Shown: piece by piece, positions 8,826-18,336 of the stretch
Layout: the number at the start of each line of letters is the position of its first letter
Numbering within the stretch: the first letter of the stretch is position 1
Origin: Siphonobacter sp. BAB-5405
GTDB lineage: Bacteria > Bacteroidota > Bacteroidia > Cytophagales > Spirosomataceae
DNA: 64,000 nucleotides
Assembly: GCF_002872335.1 (NCBI RefSeq)
Contig: NZ_NJAG01000002.1
Span: 248,001-312,000 of the forward strand
Direction of reading: 5' to 3'
Program-made: the position numbers and the translations under genes
Notes under the pieces: model-generated
The model's input: the letters and a program-made list of their open reading frames with translations, nothing else
The model's database searches: none
What the model was told of the DNA's origin: nothing

Positions 8826-9932
8826 ATGCGAGTAACCCTGCTTTGCATCGGCCTGCTTACGGCCGGCTTTTTCGACGCATCCGCTGATCGAGTTCCTAAA
8901 AAGGATGATGTTTTTTCCAGTAAGTATATCAAGGAAACGATGGTAAAAGTGACCGACTGGCAGTTGAGTCACCCCAAACATACGCCAACGGACTGGACCA
9001 ACGGAGCCTTCTATTCCGGCGTTTTCGCGGCGTATCAAACCACGAAATCTTCCCGTATTCTGGATTCACTGATGGCGATGGGTGAGCGAAATCGCTGGCT
9101 GCCGGGTCCGCGTTTCGACCATGCTGATGACATTGCGATTTGCCAGACCTACATTGATCTGTACCGGATCAAGAAAGATCGGCGGATGATTCAGGCGACG
9201 ATTGATTCCGTGCAGAAAGTTCGTCGTGTACCGGGCCGGGAGATTAAAAATCACGGGATTACCTGGTGGTGGTGCGATGCCCTGTTCATGGCTCCGCCCG
9301 TACTGGTCAAACTTAGTCAGACGCTCAAGGATCCTTCGTATCTGACGCAGAACGATACCCTTTTCAAGCAGACGTACGATCTATTATACAATTCGGAAGA
9401 ACGCCTTTACGCCCGTGACGCTTCTTACCTTGTCAACAGCCAGGGTGAAGGCAAACGCGAAGCGAATGGTAAAAAGGTGTTCTGGTCACGGGGGAATGGC
9501 TGGGTCATGGGTGGTCTGGTGAAGGTGCTACAGGAATTACCGAAAAACCATCCGACCCGTGAATTCTATCTGACGCAGTACAAACAAATGAGCGACCGCC
9601 TGGCCTCCCTGCAACAGGCGGACGGCTTATGGCGTTCGAGCCTCCTCGATCCGGACTCTTTTCCGGGCGGTGAAGGCAGCGGTACGGGTTTCGATTGTTA
9701 CGCCCTGGCCTGGGGTATTAATCAGGGCATTCTCGACAAGGCCAAATTCAAACCCGTCGTACAGAAAGCCTGGCAGGGACTTAATACTCTGCTAACGCCG
9801 GAAGGCAAAGTGGGTTGGGTACAGCCCATCGGAGCCGATCCCCGCCGTAACTTCAGTGCCGAAAGCTGGGAAGTATACGGAGCCGGAGCTTATCTGTTAG
9901 CCGGTTCGGAAGTCATCAAGATGAAATGGTAA
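8826..9932 (+). CDS. GH105-family unsaturated rhamnogalacturonyl/glucuronyl hydrolase
   Basis: Predicted exported hydrolase that removes the unsaturated uronic acid left by polysaccharide lyases on pectin-type oligosaccharides. The frame opens at TTG 8817, but the ATG at 8826 gives a cleaner signal peptide (MRVTLLCIGLLTAGFF...) and 368 residues. (alpha/alpha)6-barrel landmarks are FDHADDIAICQTYIDLY and ITWWWCDALFMAPP, which contain the acidic residues typical of YteR-like enzymes, plus FWSRGNGWVMGGL and WEVYGAGAYLLAG. It sits near GH9, CE4 and GH43 genes, matching plant cell-wall degradation. GH88 is the main alternative family. Confidence 0.9.
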   Translation: MRVTLLCIGLLTAGFFDASADRVPKKDDVFSSKYIKETMVKVTDWQLSHPKHTPTDWTNGAFYSGVFAAYQTTKSSRILDSLMAMGERNRWLPGPRFDHADDIAICQTYIDLYRIKKDRRMIQATIDSVQKVRRVPGREIKNHGITWWWCDALFMAPPVLVKLSQTLKDPSYLTQNDTLFKQTYDLLYNSEERLYARDASYLVNSQGEGKREANGKKVFWSRGNGWVMGGLVKVLQELPKNHPTREFYLTQYKQMSDRLASLQQADGLWRSSLLDPDSFPGGEGSGTGFDCYALAWGINQGILDKAKFKPVVQKAWQGLNTLLTPEGKVGWVQPIGADPRRNFSAESWEVYGAGAYLLAGSEVIKMKW

Positions 9933-9953
9933 GAGTATAAAATTATACATATT

Positions 9954-9987
9954 GAAAGAAGCTCAGGTCTACGCCTGAGCTTCTTTC
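9954..9987. terminator. Bidirectional terminator between GH105 and ldhA
   Basis: Stem GAAAGAAGCTCAGG (9954-9967) with its complement (9974-9987), 6-nt loop. It lies between two convergent stop codons and serves both. Confidence 0.8.
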
Positions 9988-10005
9988 ATTGACAGTCTAT
10001 TCTTC

Positions 10006-10995
10006 CTAATTCAACTGGTTTTTCAGGTGGCGACCTTCCGCATACTCCTGTAAATTCTGAATCGTTACGCTGGCGATTTGCTGGAGGGCCTCCTGCGTCA
10101 GAAAGGCTTGGTGAGCGGTGATGAGTACGTTGGGGAAACTCATGAGTCGGCCAATTAAGTCGTCCTGGATGATTTGCTCCGACCAGTCCCGGAAAAACAG
10201 ATGCTCTTCCTGTTCGTACACATCGATGCCCAGATACCCAATCTTTCCGTTCTTGAGTCCTTCAATAACGTCTTTGGTATGAATGAGTCCGCCCCGACTG
10301 GTATTGATGAGCATGACGCCTTCCTTCATGGCGGCAATGGTTTCTTCGCGAATGAGGTACTTCGTAGCTTCGGTCAGTGGGCAATGCAGGGAAATAACAT
10401 CCGACTGGCCCAGTAATTCTTCCATTTTCACGTATTCCGCCAGCGGCAAATCCGGATTTTCGACCACATCGTACGCCAGCACCCGACAACCCAGGGCCTG
10501 CATGGTGCGGGCAAAGGCGGCCCCAATCAATCCGGTACCAATCACGCCGACGGTTTTTCCGTGGAGGTTAAAGCCCATCAGCCGTTCCAGCGAGAAATTC
10601 CCTTCCCGAACCCGGTTATAAGCTTTATGTGTTTTTCGGTTCAACGCCAGAATCAGGGCCAGTGCGTGTTCGGCTACGGCCTCGGGCGAGTAGGCCGGAA
10701 CCCGTACCACTTTCACGCCCCGATTGCGGGCAGCGTCCAGATCCACGTTGTTGAAGCCCGCACAGCGTAAGGCGATGATTTTCAATCCCCCATCGGCCAA
10801 TTGATTAATAATGGAAGCCGTCAGATGATCGTTGACGAATACACAAATGGCTTCGAAGCCTTCCGCCAGTTTCAGCGTATGCTCCTGAAGCGGCACTTCA
10901 AAATACGTCAGGTCAAACGTCGAGCGATAGCGGTCGAAGGACTCTTTATCGTAGGCTTTGGTACTGAAAAAGGCAATATTCATGCGTAGTTTCAA
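10006..10995 (-). CDS. ldhA: D-lactate dehydrogenase (2-hydroxyacid dehydrogenase)
   Basis: NAD-dependent reduction of pyruvate to D-lactate; cytoplasmic. The sequence closely follows the LdhA type: FVNDH, LRCAGFNNVDLDAA, VPAYSPEAVAEHALALIL, the Rossmann motif GVIGTGLIG, the catalytic Arg in NTSRGGLIHT, Glu in DVYEQEEHLFF and His in TAHQAFLTQEAL. The frame starts at 10995 (MKLRMNIAFFS). The ATG at 10983 (MNIAFFSTK) matches family N-termini better and gives 325 residues. It overlaps the deacetylase stop by 4 bp if the first ATG is used, so the two are probably cotranscribed. Confidence 0.93.
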   Translation of the reverse strand: MKLRMNIAFFSTKAYDKESFDRYRSTFDLTYFEVPLQEHTLKLAEGFEAICVFVNDHLTASIINQLADGGLKIIALRCAGFNNVDLDAARNRGVKVVRVPAYSPEAVAEHALALILALNRKTHKAYNRVREGNFSLERLMGFNLHGKTVGVIGTGLIGAAFARTMQALGCRVLAYDVVENPDLPLAEYVKMEELLGQSDVISLHCPLTEATKYLIREETIAAMKEGVMLINTSRGGLIHTKDVIEGLKNGKIGYLGIDVYEQEEHLFFRDWSEQIIQDDLIGRLMSFPNVLITAHQAFLTQEALQQIASVTIQNLQEYAEGRHLKNQLN

Positions 10996-11624
10996 TGAAA
11001 AGGTTGATCGGGTAATTGTCCAAACCGGTACCCGCGTTTCCGCAAAGTTGGCAGAATGGTCGAATCCAGCAAATGATAAAACTTATCCATACGCCTGGGG
11101 TCCGTACCGGGGTGAATCAACAGAAAAGCTCCCTTTAGCGACTGTTGGTCATCGTAGCAGAAAAGCCGGGCCAAAAGCGTATCACTGGAACGGTAATTAG
11201 GCAAGCCTGGCCAGGTATAATCGGCGTTGGTACCCGTGCCGGGCGTAAAATTGATGACCTGCAAGCCTTGTTCCTTACCCCACGCCACGATCTTCTGATT
11301 GTACCATTCGTACGGCGGCAAAAACCACGGAGCCTTCCGTATACCGAATGCCGCCAGTGCCTGATAGCTGGCCCGTAAATCGGTGTTAAACGCTTCCTGG
11401 GATACGAGCAGGGAGTCGCGATGGGTCCAGTCGCAGTAGAGCAGATGCTGGTCGGAATGGCTGCCAATGTAGTGTCCGTCCCGTTTTAAATCCTTGATTA
11501 GTTTGCGGAACTCCGGATTTCGCAGGAAAGCACCCGTCAGGAAAAAATGGCCGGGAATCCGGTTTTTCTTCAATACCCTGCGAATGTACTCCGCTCCTTC
11601 GGCCCGGTCGTGGGCGGAAAACAA
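10992..11624 (-). CDS. Polysaccharide deacetylase (CE4/NodB-like), probable C-terminal half of a GH9-CE4 fusion
   Basis: NodB-fold esterase domain that would remove acetyl groups from glycans. Motifs: VIYLLFSAHD (motif 1, the metal/base aspartate region), SHSDQH with H56 and H60 (metal-binding HxxxH), FLPPYEWYN (motif 3) and LLIHPGTDPR (motif 5). The only in-frame start is a TTG at 11624, lying inside motif 1, so the open frame cannot give a complete domain by itself. The same frame stays open upstream (GAIIRYRPQEK then VIYLLFSAHD) back into the GH9 gene and joins it at the A9 tract 11691-11699. It is therefore best read as the end of a single GH9-CE4 protein of about 827 residues. Confidence 0.8.
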   Translation of the reverse strand: MFSAHDRAEGAEYIRRVLKKNRIPGHFFLTGAFLRNPEFRKLIKDLKRDGHYIGSHSDQHLLYCDWTHRDSLLVSQEAFNTDLRASYQALAAFGIRKAPWFLPPYEWYNQKIVAWGKEQGLQVINFTPGTGTNADYTWPGLPNYRSSDTLLARLFCYDDQQSLKGAFLLIHPGTDPRRMDKFYHLLDSTILPTLRKRGYRFGQLPDQPFH

Positions 11625-11680
11625 CAGGTAAATAACCTTCTCCTGGGGCCGATACCGGATGATGGCTCCCTCGCTATCGG

Positions 11681-13474
11681 TTATCGGGACTTTTTTTTTG
11701 ACGCACCCTCCGCCTGTAAGGCCGACAGATAATAACTCAGGCTGGCGGTACCATCCATCGTAGGTTCATTGGTTGAATAATCCCCGAAATCATCGTGGTA
11801 CACAACCGTTCCCGACTGAAATTCAGCAAACTCGTCAGCTTCGTTGAGTTTAATACCGATGAGCTTATTCCAGATACTCCCGTAAATGGGCCCGTCCACC
11901 AATCCTCCCGAAATTTTGTAGGGGCCCAGTCGCGTAAACGACGAGTGAGGATCTTTCGGAGCCGTACCCGATTCAGGCAGGTCGCAGATCATGCTCGTCC
12001 CCCAGGGATTACAGCCAAACAGCCAGTCGCGGAGGGCGGCTTCCAGTTCATCATACTGCGAATCTTTGGTCAGTTCGCGGTACAAACGAAGTTGCGTCAG
12101 TATACCGACGGTCAGATTATTGGAACACCAGATGAAGGGTACGCCATTGAGAAAAGCGTTTTTCTGCCCCCGCTGGCGTACCTTCTCAATCCCTTCTTTC
12201 ATGAATTTACGATAAGTACCCTGCTCCGCTCCGTTGTACTCTGCTCCGAAGTAATGCCCCAGATTGACAAACGGGTACCACTGGTAATGCCGGGCCGTAT
12301 CGGCTCCCATCCAGGGTGTCACGGGTTCGGACTTAGCGAAATTGAAGGCTTCCTGATGATACGTATCGGCTTTTTCCACTTGAGCCAGCGTTGCGGCGGC
12401 CAATTCCATATCATCCACGTAATTGTCTTCTTCGTAGAAATAAGGAGCCCGTCCGGGGGCCGTCTGCGTCGTACCCGGAAACTGCTTTCCAAATGCGTAG
12501 GCTTGCCGGGCTTTTCCGATCAGTTGTTTGGCGTAGACCGGATTAAATTTTTGCAGGACGATACTGCCCAGAGCGAAAGCCGAAGCAAACTTTCCGGCGG
12601 AAGAAGCGACCCCCTGCGTTCGGTTCTTGTACTTAAACGCTCCCTGTGGTTTTCCGGTAATAAAATACACGGGCCGGGATAAACCCTGATTAGCTGCGTA
12701 GCGAACCGAGTCATGGTTCGGCAGCCGAAAGCCCTGATGATCCCGGTCATCGGCAATCTGGTTGTAGTATTCGCCCGGAGCGGGGTTCATTTTCAGGAGC
12801 CAGTCAAGCCCCCATTTGGCTTCGTCCACGACATCAGGAATGCCGTTTCCTCCCGGATTACCCCAGGCGTCGTGCGTATCACCAAAACTTTTCGGGTTCT
12901 TGTAATAGGCAAACAACAGTTGAAACGTAGCATTGGCCGAAGTTGGCAGGTACTGTAAATAATCCGAAGCATCGTGCCAGCCCCCCGAGACGTTCAGATG
13001 GGTAGAATCTTTCTTGGGATCCGGGTGATAGACGATAAATCCATCCGAACGGTGACAGGTATCTTTCAGAAAAGGGTTGTAATTACTGCGTTGCTGCCGC
13101 ATGTACTGCAACGTAAAATCCGCCGTTCCATCGTATACGGCATTGTCAATACGAAACTCCGGCGATTGTACCCCAGCGGCTTTAATGTAATACCGACCGG
13201 GTTTTTGAATCGTTGAAAAATTGAGCCGATAGGATGCAGCGAAAGCTCCATAACTGCCGTACCCTTTCACGGTACGCAGACGGCCCGTTCGTTGCTGCGT
13301 GCGAGCATCGTAGATTTCAAACTCGGTACAGGAAAGGGGGGCTTTACTCACGAGCACCGCCACTTTCACCGAGGATTCCAGGTAGCCTAACTGATTGATT
13401 CGAATCCAGGCTTTAGGTTGACTGTAGACGTTACAGGATAGAAAAACCAAGAAGAGTAGTAGGATTCGGTTCAT
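11681..13474 (-). CDS. Glycoside hydrolase family 9 (endoglucanase-like), N-terminal half of a probable GH9-CE4 fusion
   Basis: Exported enzyme expected to cleave beta-1,4-glucans or related glycans. Signal peptide residues 1-18 (ending VYSQ), Ig-like CelD_N domain about 20-110 (WIRINQLGYLESSVKVA), then the (alpha/alpha)6 GH9 domain. The catalytic acidic motif GGWHDASDYLQYL has D168 and D171, FGCNPWGTSM is conserved, and the general acid is E570 in STNEPTMDGTASLSYYL. The frame ends in ASKKKSR at a run of nine A. One extra A would continue straight into the polysaccharide deacetylase frame. Confidence 0.9.
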   Translation of the reverse strand: MNRILLLFLVFLSCNVYSQPKAWIRINQLGYLESSVKVAVLVSKAPLSCTEFEIYDARTQQRTGRLRTVKGYGSYGAFAASYRLNFSTIQKPGRYYIKAAGVQSPEFRIDNAVYDGTADFTLQYMRQQRSNYNPFLKDTCHRSDGFIVYHPDPKKDSTHLNVSGGWHDASDYLQYLPTSANATFQLLFAYYKNPKSFGDTHDAWGNPGGNGIPDVVDEAKWGLDWLLKMNPAPGEYYNQIADDRDHQGFRLPNHDSVRYAANQGLSRPVYFITGKPQGAFKYKNRTQGVASSAGKFASAFALGSIVLQKFNPVYAKQLIGKARQAYAFGKQFPGTTQTAPGRAPYFYEEDNYVDDMELAAATLAQVEKADTYHQEAFNFAKSEPVTPWMGADTARHYQWYPFVNLGHYFGAEYNGAEQGTYRKFMKEGIEKVRQRGQKNAFLNGVPFIWCSNNLTVGILTQLRLYRELTKDSQYDELEAALRDWLFGCNPWGTSMICDLPESGTAPKDPHSSFTRLGPYKISGGLVDGPIYGSIWNKLIGIKLNEADEFAEFQSGTVVYHDDFGDYSTNEPTMDGTASLSYYLSALQAEGASKKKSR

Positions 13475-13526
13475 AGGAGGTCGTACAAAAGCCCCAAGTT
13501 AAAAAGAGCCGACAGCATACCCAAAC

Positions 13527-13556
13527 AAAAAAGAGCGGGACACGTATGCCTCGCTC
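13527..13556 (-). terminator. Probable leftward terminator after the DUF4136 gene
   Basis: On the minus strand GAGCG and CGCTC pair around a long loop and are followed by TTTTTTG. The stem is short, so support is moderate. Confidence 0.4.
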
Positions 13557-13578
13557 CTTCCAATCCGATTTTTTTTAA

Positions 13579-14112
13579 TTACTTCACCGGCACAGGAAAC
13601 TTATCAAAAAGCTTTGATACGGCTTTATCGATTTGCTCGGGCTGACGGCTGCGTTTGTTCAGTACGGTCGAGCCGACTGCATCCCAGACCATTTTATTCT
13701 GCTGGGCATCTACCAGCTCCACGGACAGCGTTCCTTCTTTATATTGACCAACGGGTACGGTTTCACTTTTCCAGGAATAACGCCGCTGACCGATGTATCT
13801 CGGAGCTTCCCGAATGTCGGTCTGGCGGGTCTGCGTTTTCTCCTGAATCACCAGTCCAATGTTGATCAGCAGGTCTGGTTTCCCATACGTCTGATACCCA
13901 CGGGCGTTCATTTCCCGGGCAACGGCCTGTTTAATTTCATTCATGGCAGTATTCGTCACCGAATCCCGTTCGGCTCCCTGTAACTCCACATCCATGAAAT
14001 TGTAGGTCTTATAGGCTTTCAAATCTGCCTGATCATCGGTACGGCTCTTCACATTCGAGTACGAACAGGACGTCAGGACCGCTCCCAAGGCTAAAGTGGC
14101 AAATATTTTCAT
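13579..14112 (-). CDS. DUF4136 lipoprotein
   Basis: Small envelope lipoprotein of unknown function. The frame opens at 14145, but the ATG at 14112 gives a proper lipoprotein signal peptide MKIFATLALGAVLTSC with the lipobox cysteine at residue 16, leaving 177 residues. The DUF4136 pattern is visible: DLKAYKTYNFMD, INIGLVIQEKTQTR, YKEGTLSVELVDAQQNKMVW and QIDKAVSKLFDKFP. It stands alone, followed by a weak terminator. The family is common in Bacteroidota and Proteobacteria; no activity is established. Confidence 0.88.
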   Translation of the reverse strand: MKIFATLALGAVLTSCSYSNVKSRTDDQADLKAYKTYNFMDVELQGAERDSVTNTAMNEIKQAVAREMNARGYQTYGKPDLLINIGLVIQEKTQTRQTDIREAPRYIGQRRYSWKSETVPVGQYKEGTLSVELVDAQQNKMVWDAVGSTVLNKRSRQPEQIDKAVSKLFDKFPVPVK

Positions 14113-14345
14113 GGCTGGTGCTCTTTCTTTGTTTAAAGACAACACTAAAAAAACCTGTACTCATCCACTTTACACCGACTTGAGCTAGTACACTCAAACA
14201 ATGATTCTGAATCCTTAAAAAACTGAGGTTGTTTTTTCCCATACCTTCATTTACGGTACTCCGCGTCACTAGTAATCAGCGAGCATCGGTCTGGCTGGAA
14301 TGATTTTCTTTTTACCCCGGTACATATTTCACCAAATGCATCGCT

Positions 14346-15272
14346 ATGAACACAACGGAACAAACGGCTCTGATCACCGGAGCCTCCAGTGGAATCGGTT
14401 ACGAACTCGCCAAAGTCTTCGCCCAAAACGGTTATAATCTGGTACTGGTGGCCCGTAATACGGATCGTCTCAACGAAATCGCCAATGAATTACGCGACCA
14501 GCACGGACTGGAAACGGTGATTGTTATCGGAAAAGATCTGACACAGCCGAATGCTCCTCAGGAAGTATACGATGAAGTCAAAGGCTTTGGTGTAGACATT
14601 AACATCCTCGTCAATGACGCAGGTATGGGTGAATACGGCCTTTTTGCTACCGAAACGGATCTGGACAAAGAACTGTCCATCATCAAACTTAACGTGGTGG
14701 CTCTGGTGCACCTGAGCAAGCTGTTCCTGAAAGACATGGTACGCGTGAACGAGGGTAAAATCCTGAACCTTGCCTCCGTGGTATCGCTCATGCCTAATCC
14801 GTACATGGCCGTTTACGGGGCCACGAAAGCCTTTGTCCTTTCCTTCACCGAAGCTTTACGCAATGAATTAAAAGACACGAGCATTACCGTGACTGCGTTG
14901 CTGCCCGGTGCTACCAATACTGATTTCTTTAATAAAGCCGGAGCTGAAGGTACGCGGGCTCATCAACAGGCTCAGACCGCCGATCCGGCGAAAGTAGCCG
15001 CCGATGGGTACGCCGCTCTGATGAAAGGCAACGATAAAGTAGTCTCCGGCCTGATGAATAAAACGCAGGCGTTGTTATCTAATGTTCTTCCCGATCAGCT
15101 GACGTCTCAGACTATGCGAAAACTGATGGAACGTCCTGACGAGTCAGAAGAATCCAAAACACCTTCGACGGCATCCACGCTGATCTCACTGGCCGTGATT
15201 GCCGGTGGTCTGTACTGGGCGTATACCAAATACGGCTTGCCTGGCGTACTGAAGAAAGTGAATATCGAATAA
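14346..15272 (+). CDS. Short-chain dehydrogenase/reductase (DltE-like)
   Basis: Classical SDR oxidoreductase of 308 residues: cofactor motif TGASSGIGYEL, NDAGMGEYG, catalytic serine region LASVVSLM and YGATKAF (YxxxK). The first 265 residues resemble DltE/YqjQ-type reductases. The C-terminus adds a hydrophobic segment (STLISLAVIAGGLYWAY), which suggests the enzyme is anchored to the inner membrane. The substrate is unknown. It is monocistronic, with a strong terminator after it. Confidence 0.88.
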   Translation: MNTTEQTALITGASSGIGYELAKVFAQNGYNLVLVARNTDRLNEIANELRDQHGLETVIVIGKDLTQPNAPQEVYDEVKGFGVDINILVNDAGMGEYGLFATETDLDKELSIIKLNVVALVHLSKLFLKDMVRVNEGKILNLASVVSLMPNPYMAVYGATKAFVLSFTEALRNELKDTSITVTALLPGATNTDFFNKAGAEGTRAHQQAQTADPAKVAADGYAALMKGNDKVVSGLMNKTQALLSNVLPDQLTSQTMRKLMERPDESEESKTPSTASTLISLAVIAGGLYWAYTKYGLPGVLKKVNIE

Positions 15273-15299
15273 TGGGAGTGAATTCCTCTAGTATGAAGC

Positions 15300-15328
15300 A
15301 GGCAGCCCAGGTTAGGCTGCCTTTTTTG
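15300..15328 (+). terminator. Terminator after the SDR gene
   Basis: AGGCAGCC (15300-15307), loop, GGCTGCCT (15315-15322), then TTTTTG. Confidence 0.85.
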
Positions 15329-15452
15329 CGTATTTTCAAGCCATTCTGACGTAGATTCAGTTTGAAAGGTACGGTTTTTAAGTCAAAAAGACATACGTTC
15401 GCCTTTGGTAAGTATTTTTTTGATTCGTAGTAAACCTATTGAAGATACAGCC

Positions 15453-18065
15453 ATGAATTTCAATCAGTATACCATTAAAGCTCAGGAGGTTGTCCAGCAG
15501 GCGGTGCAGATTGCCCAGGGTAATCAGCAGCAAGTGGTGGAAACGGGCCACGTACTCAAGGCCCTCCTGGAAGAAGACCCCAACACGATGGGTTTTCTAA
15601 CGAAAAAATTAGCAGTTAATACGGCTACCTTAAACAGTCGTCTGGAAAATATTCTGGCCAGCTACCCCAAAGTTTCGGGTGGGCAGCCGTACCTGGGGAA
15701 CGATCTGCAAACGGCTTTCAACAAGGCTCAGTCGTACCTGAAAGAGTTTGATGATGAATACGTTAGCATTGAGTTGATTCTACTTGGACTGGCTACGGGT
15801 AAGGACGCCGTCGCTACGCTGCTGAAAGAAAGTGGCTTCCAGGAGAAAGAATTAATCGCTGCTGTGAAAGAACTCAGAGGAAAAAATAATCCCGTGAAAG
15901 ACCAAAACGCTGAAGCGAAGTATCGTTCGCTGGAACGCTACTCCAAAAACCTGAACGAACTGGCCCGGCAGGGCAAAATTGACCCGGTGATTGGCCGGGA
16001 CGAAGAGATTCGCCGGGTCCTGCAAATCCTTTCGCGTCGTACCAAAAACAACCCGATTTTGCTGGGTGAACCGGGGGTCGGTAAGACGGCCATCGTGGAA
16101 GGGCTCGCCCAACGGATTGTACAGGGCGACGTTCCCGAAAACCTGAAAGATAAAATCATTGTCTCCCTGGACATGGGTCTGCTCATTGCCGGAGCCAAGT
16201 ACAAGGGCGAATTTGAAGAACGGCTCAAATCGGTGATCAAAGAGGTGACGGATTCCAATGGTGAACTGATTCTGTTCATCGACGAAATTCATACACTGAT
16301 TGGTGCTGGTGCGGGCGGTGAAGGAGCCATGGACGCCGCTAACCTGCTGAAACCGGCTCTGGCCCGGGGTGAACTGCACGCCATCGGAGCGACCACCCTC
16401 AAGGAGTACCAGAAATACATCGAGAAAGATAAAGCTCTGGAACGCCGCTTCCAGTCGGTGCTGGTGGATGAGCCGGATGAACCGGATGCCATCTCAATCC
16501 TGCGGGGTATCAAGGAAAAGTACGAACTCCACCACGGGGTACGGATTCAGGATGATGCCGTCATTGCCGCCGTCGAGTTATCAAGTCGGTACATTTCGGA
16601 TCGGTTCCTGCCCGACAAAGCCATTGACCTGATGGATGAAGCGGCCGCGAAATTACGGCTGGAAATGGACTCCGTACCGGAAGAACTCGATGAGCTGAAC
16701 CGCCGGATCATGCAGCTGGAAATTGAGCGGGAAGCCATTCGCCGGGAAAACAATAAAGACAAGGAAACGTCTTTGTCGAAAGAAATTGCCGACCTGAACG
16801 AATCCCGCAACGAGTTGAAAGCTCGCTGGGAATCGGAGAAAGAGGCCGTCAACGAAGTGCGTACGCTGAAAGAACAACTCGATCAGTTGAAACTCGAAGC
16901 GGATCAGGCCGAGCGGTCGGGTGATTACGGCAAAGTAGCCGAGATTCGCTACGGTCGCATTCCGGAAGCTCAGAAACGCCTCGACGATGTACAGGCTTCG
17001 GAAGACGATCAGTCCGGTACGATGCTGAAGGAAGAAGTAACGCCCGAAGACATTGCCGAGGTGGTTGCGAAATGGACGGGCATTCCCGTTTCCAAAATGC
17101 TCCAGTCGGAACGCGAAAAACTGCTGGGTCTGGAAAAAGAACTGCACAAACGCGTAGCGGGTCAGGACGAAGCTATCGAAGCCGTAGCCGACGCCGTACG
17201 CCGCAGTCGGGCTGGTATGCAGGACCCCAAACGGCCCATTGGTAGTTTCCTCTTCCTCGGACCCACGGGCGTAGGTAAAACCGAGCTGGCCAAAACGCTG
17301 GCGGATTACCTCTTCAACGACGAAAACGCTCTGGTACGGATTGACATGAGTGAGTACCAGGAACGCCATACGGTAAGCCGTCTGGTAGGAGCTCCTCCGG
17401 GATACGTCGGGTACGACGAAGGTGGTCAGTTGACCGAGGCCGTACGTCGCAAACCGTACTCGGTAGTCCTGCTGGATGAGATTGAAAAGGCTCACCCCGA
17501 CGTCTGGAACATCATGCTTCAGGTGCTCGACGATGGTCGCCTGACGGACAACAAAGGTCGCGTGGCTAACTTCAAGAATACCATTATCATCATGACCTCC
17601 AACATTGGTAGTCAGATCATTATGGATAAATTCAATGAAGACGAAGGCTGGAACCATACACTAGTGGTGGAAGAAGCGAAAAGTGCCGTAATGGATCTGC
17701 TGAAAGCCAGCGTACGACCGGAGTTCCTGAACCGGATTGACGAGATTGTGCTCTTTGAACCGTTGAATACCAAAAACCTTCGCAAGATTGTGGGTATTCA
17801 GTTCCGACAAATCCAGCGTCGTTTGGCCGAACAGGGTATCACCCTCGAATCGACCGATGAGGCTCTGGAAAAAATCGCGGAAGAAGGCTACGAACCCAGC
17901 TTTGGTGCTCGTCCGCTGAAACGGGTGTTACAGAAACGAATTCTGAATGCCTTATCGAAGGATATTCTGGCGGGTACAGTTGGTAAAGACTCTGTCATCC
18001 TGATGAATCTCGCCGACGATGGCTCCATTGCCTTCGAAAACGTGGATGGAACGCTGGAAGTCTAA
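15453..18065 (+). CDS. clpB: ATP-dependent disaggregase ClpB
   Basis: Hexameric AAA+ chaperone that pulls proteins out of aggregates together with DnaK. The frame opens at 15405, but the ATG at 15453 ([17 protein letters not shown]) matches ClpB N-termini and gives 870 residues. Domains in order: Clp_N repeats (about 1-145), AAA-1 with Walker A GEPGVGKT and Walker [10 protein letters not shown], a long coiled-coil middle domain (about 400-535, [18 protein letters not shown]) that separates ClpB from ClpA/ClpC, AAA-2 with GPTGVGKT and [14 protein letters not shown], and the C-terminal D2-small domain. A terminator follows at once. No CIRCE element was seen upstream. Confidence 0.97.
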   Translation: MNFNQYTIKAQEVVQQAVQIAQGNQQQVVETGHVLKALLEEDPNTMGFLTKKLAVNTATLNSRLENILASYPKVSGGQPYLGNDLQTAFNKAQSYLKEFDDEYVSIELILLGLATGKDAVATLLKESGFQEKELIAAVKELRGKNNPVKDQNAEAKYRSLERYSKNLNELARQGKIDPVIGRDEEIRRVLQILSRRTKNNPILLGEPGVGKTAIVEGLAQRIVQGDVPENLKDKIIVSLDMGLLIAGAKYKGEFEERLKSVIKEVTDSNGELILFIDEIHTLIGAGAGGEGAMDAANLLKPALARGELHAIGATTLKEYQKYIEKDKALERRFQSVLVDEPDEPDAISILRGIKEKYELHHGVRIQDDAVIAAVELSSRYISDRFLPDKAIDLMDEAAAKLRLEMDSVPEELDELNRRIMQLEIEREAIRRENNKDKETSLSKEIADLNESRNELKARWESEKEAVNEVRTLKEQLDQLKLEADQAERSGDYGKVAEIRYGRIPEAQKRLDDVQASEDDQSGTMLKEEVTPEDIAEVVAKWTGIPVSKMLQSEREKLLGLEKELHKRVAGQDEAIEAVADAVRRSRAGMQDPKRPIGSFLFLGPTGVGKTELAKTLADYLFNDENALVRIDMSEYQERHTVSRLVGAPPGYVGYDEGGQLTEAVRRKPYSVVLLDEIEKAHPDVWNIMLQVLDDGRLTDNKGRVANFKNTIIIMTSNIGSQIIMDKFNEDEGWNHTLVVEEAKSAVMDLLKASVRPEFLNRIDEIVLFEPLNTKNLRKIVGIQFRQIQRRLAEQGITLESTDEALEKIAEEGYEPSFGARPLKRVLQKRILNALSKDILAGTVGKDSVILMNLADDGSIAFENVDGTLEV

Positions 18066-18083
18066 TTCCTATCGAAATGACAA

Positions 18084-18114
18084 AAATCCCTGAACTGCTC
18101 TCAGGGATTTTTTT
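18084..18114 (+). terminator. Terminator after clpB
   Basis: AAATCCCTGA (18084-18093), 7-nt loop, TCAGGGATTT (18101-18110), continuing as a T run. Confidence 0.88.
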
Positions 18115-18336
18115 GTTATTTTCAATTAGAACCAGTAAACAGCCTTTGGATTGTTTGCAAACGTCGGGGTTTCTGCTTTCTTTGTACAAATCAAGCGAAC
18201 GCCTCTAGTAAAAACGGCTTCTTTAACGATACGAAATCGGGTATATATTTTTTAGTTTACGGTGTTGATCGGTAATAACGCCTATTTATAGATTTACATC
18301 TGCTGGATTCTGGAATAACCCATAACTTTCTGAACT

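Noticed and set aside
16653-17657. A 334-codon frame on the minus strand opposite clpB
   Set aside because: Entirely antisense to the ClpB middle and second AAA+ domains, with phenylalanine-rich low-complexity translation; a shadow frame.
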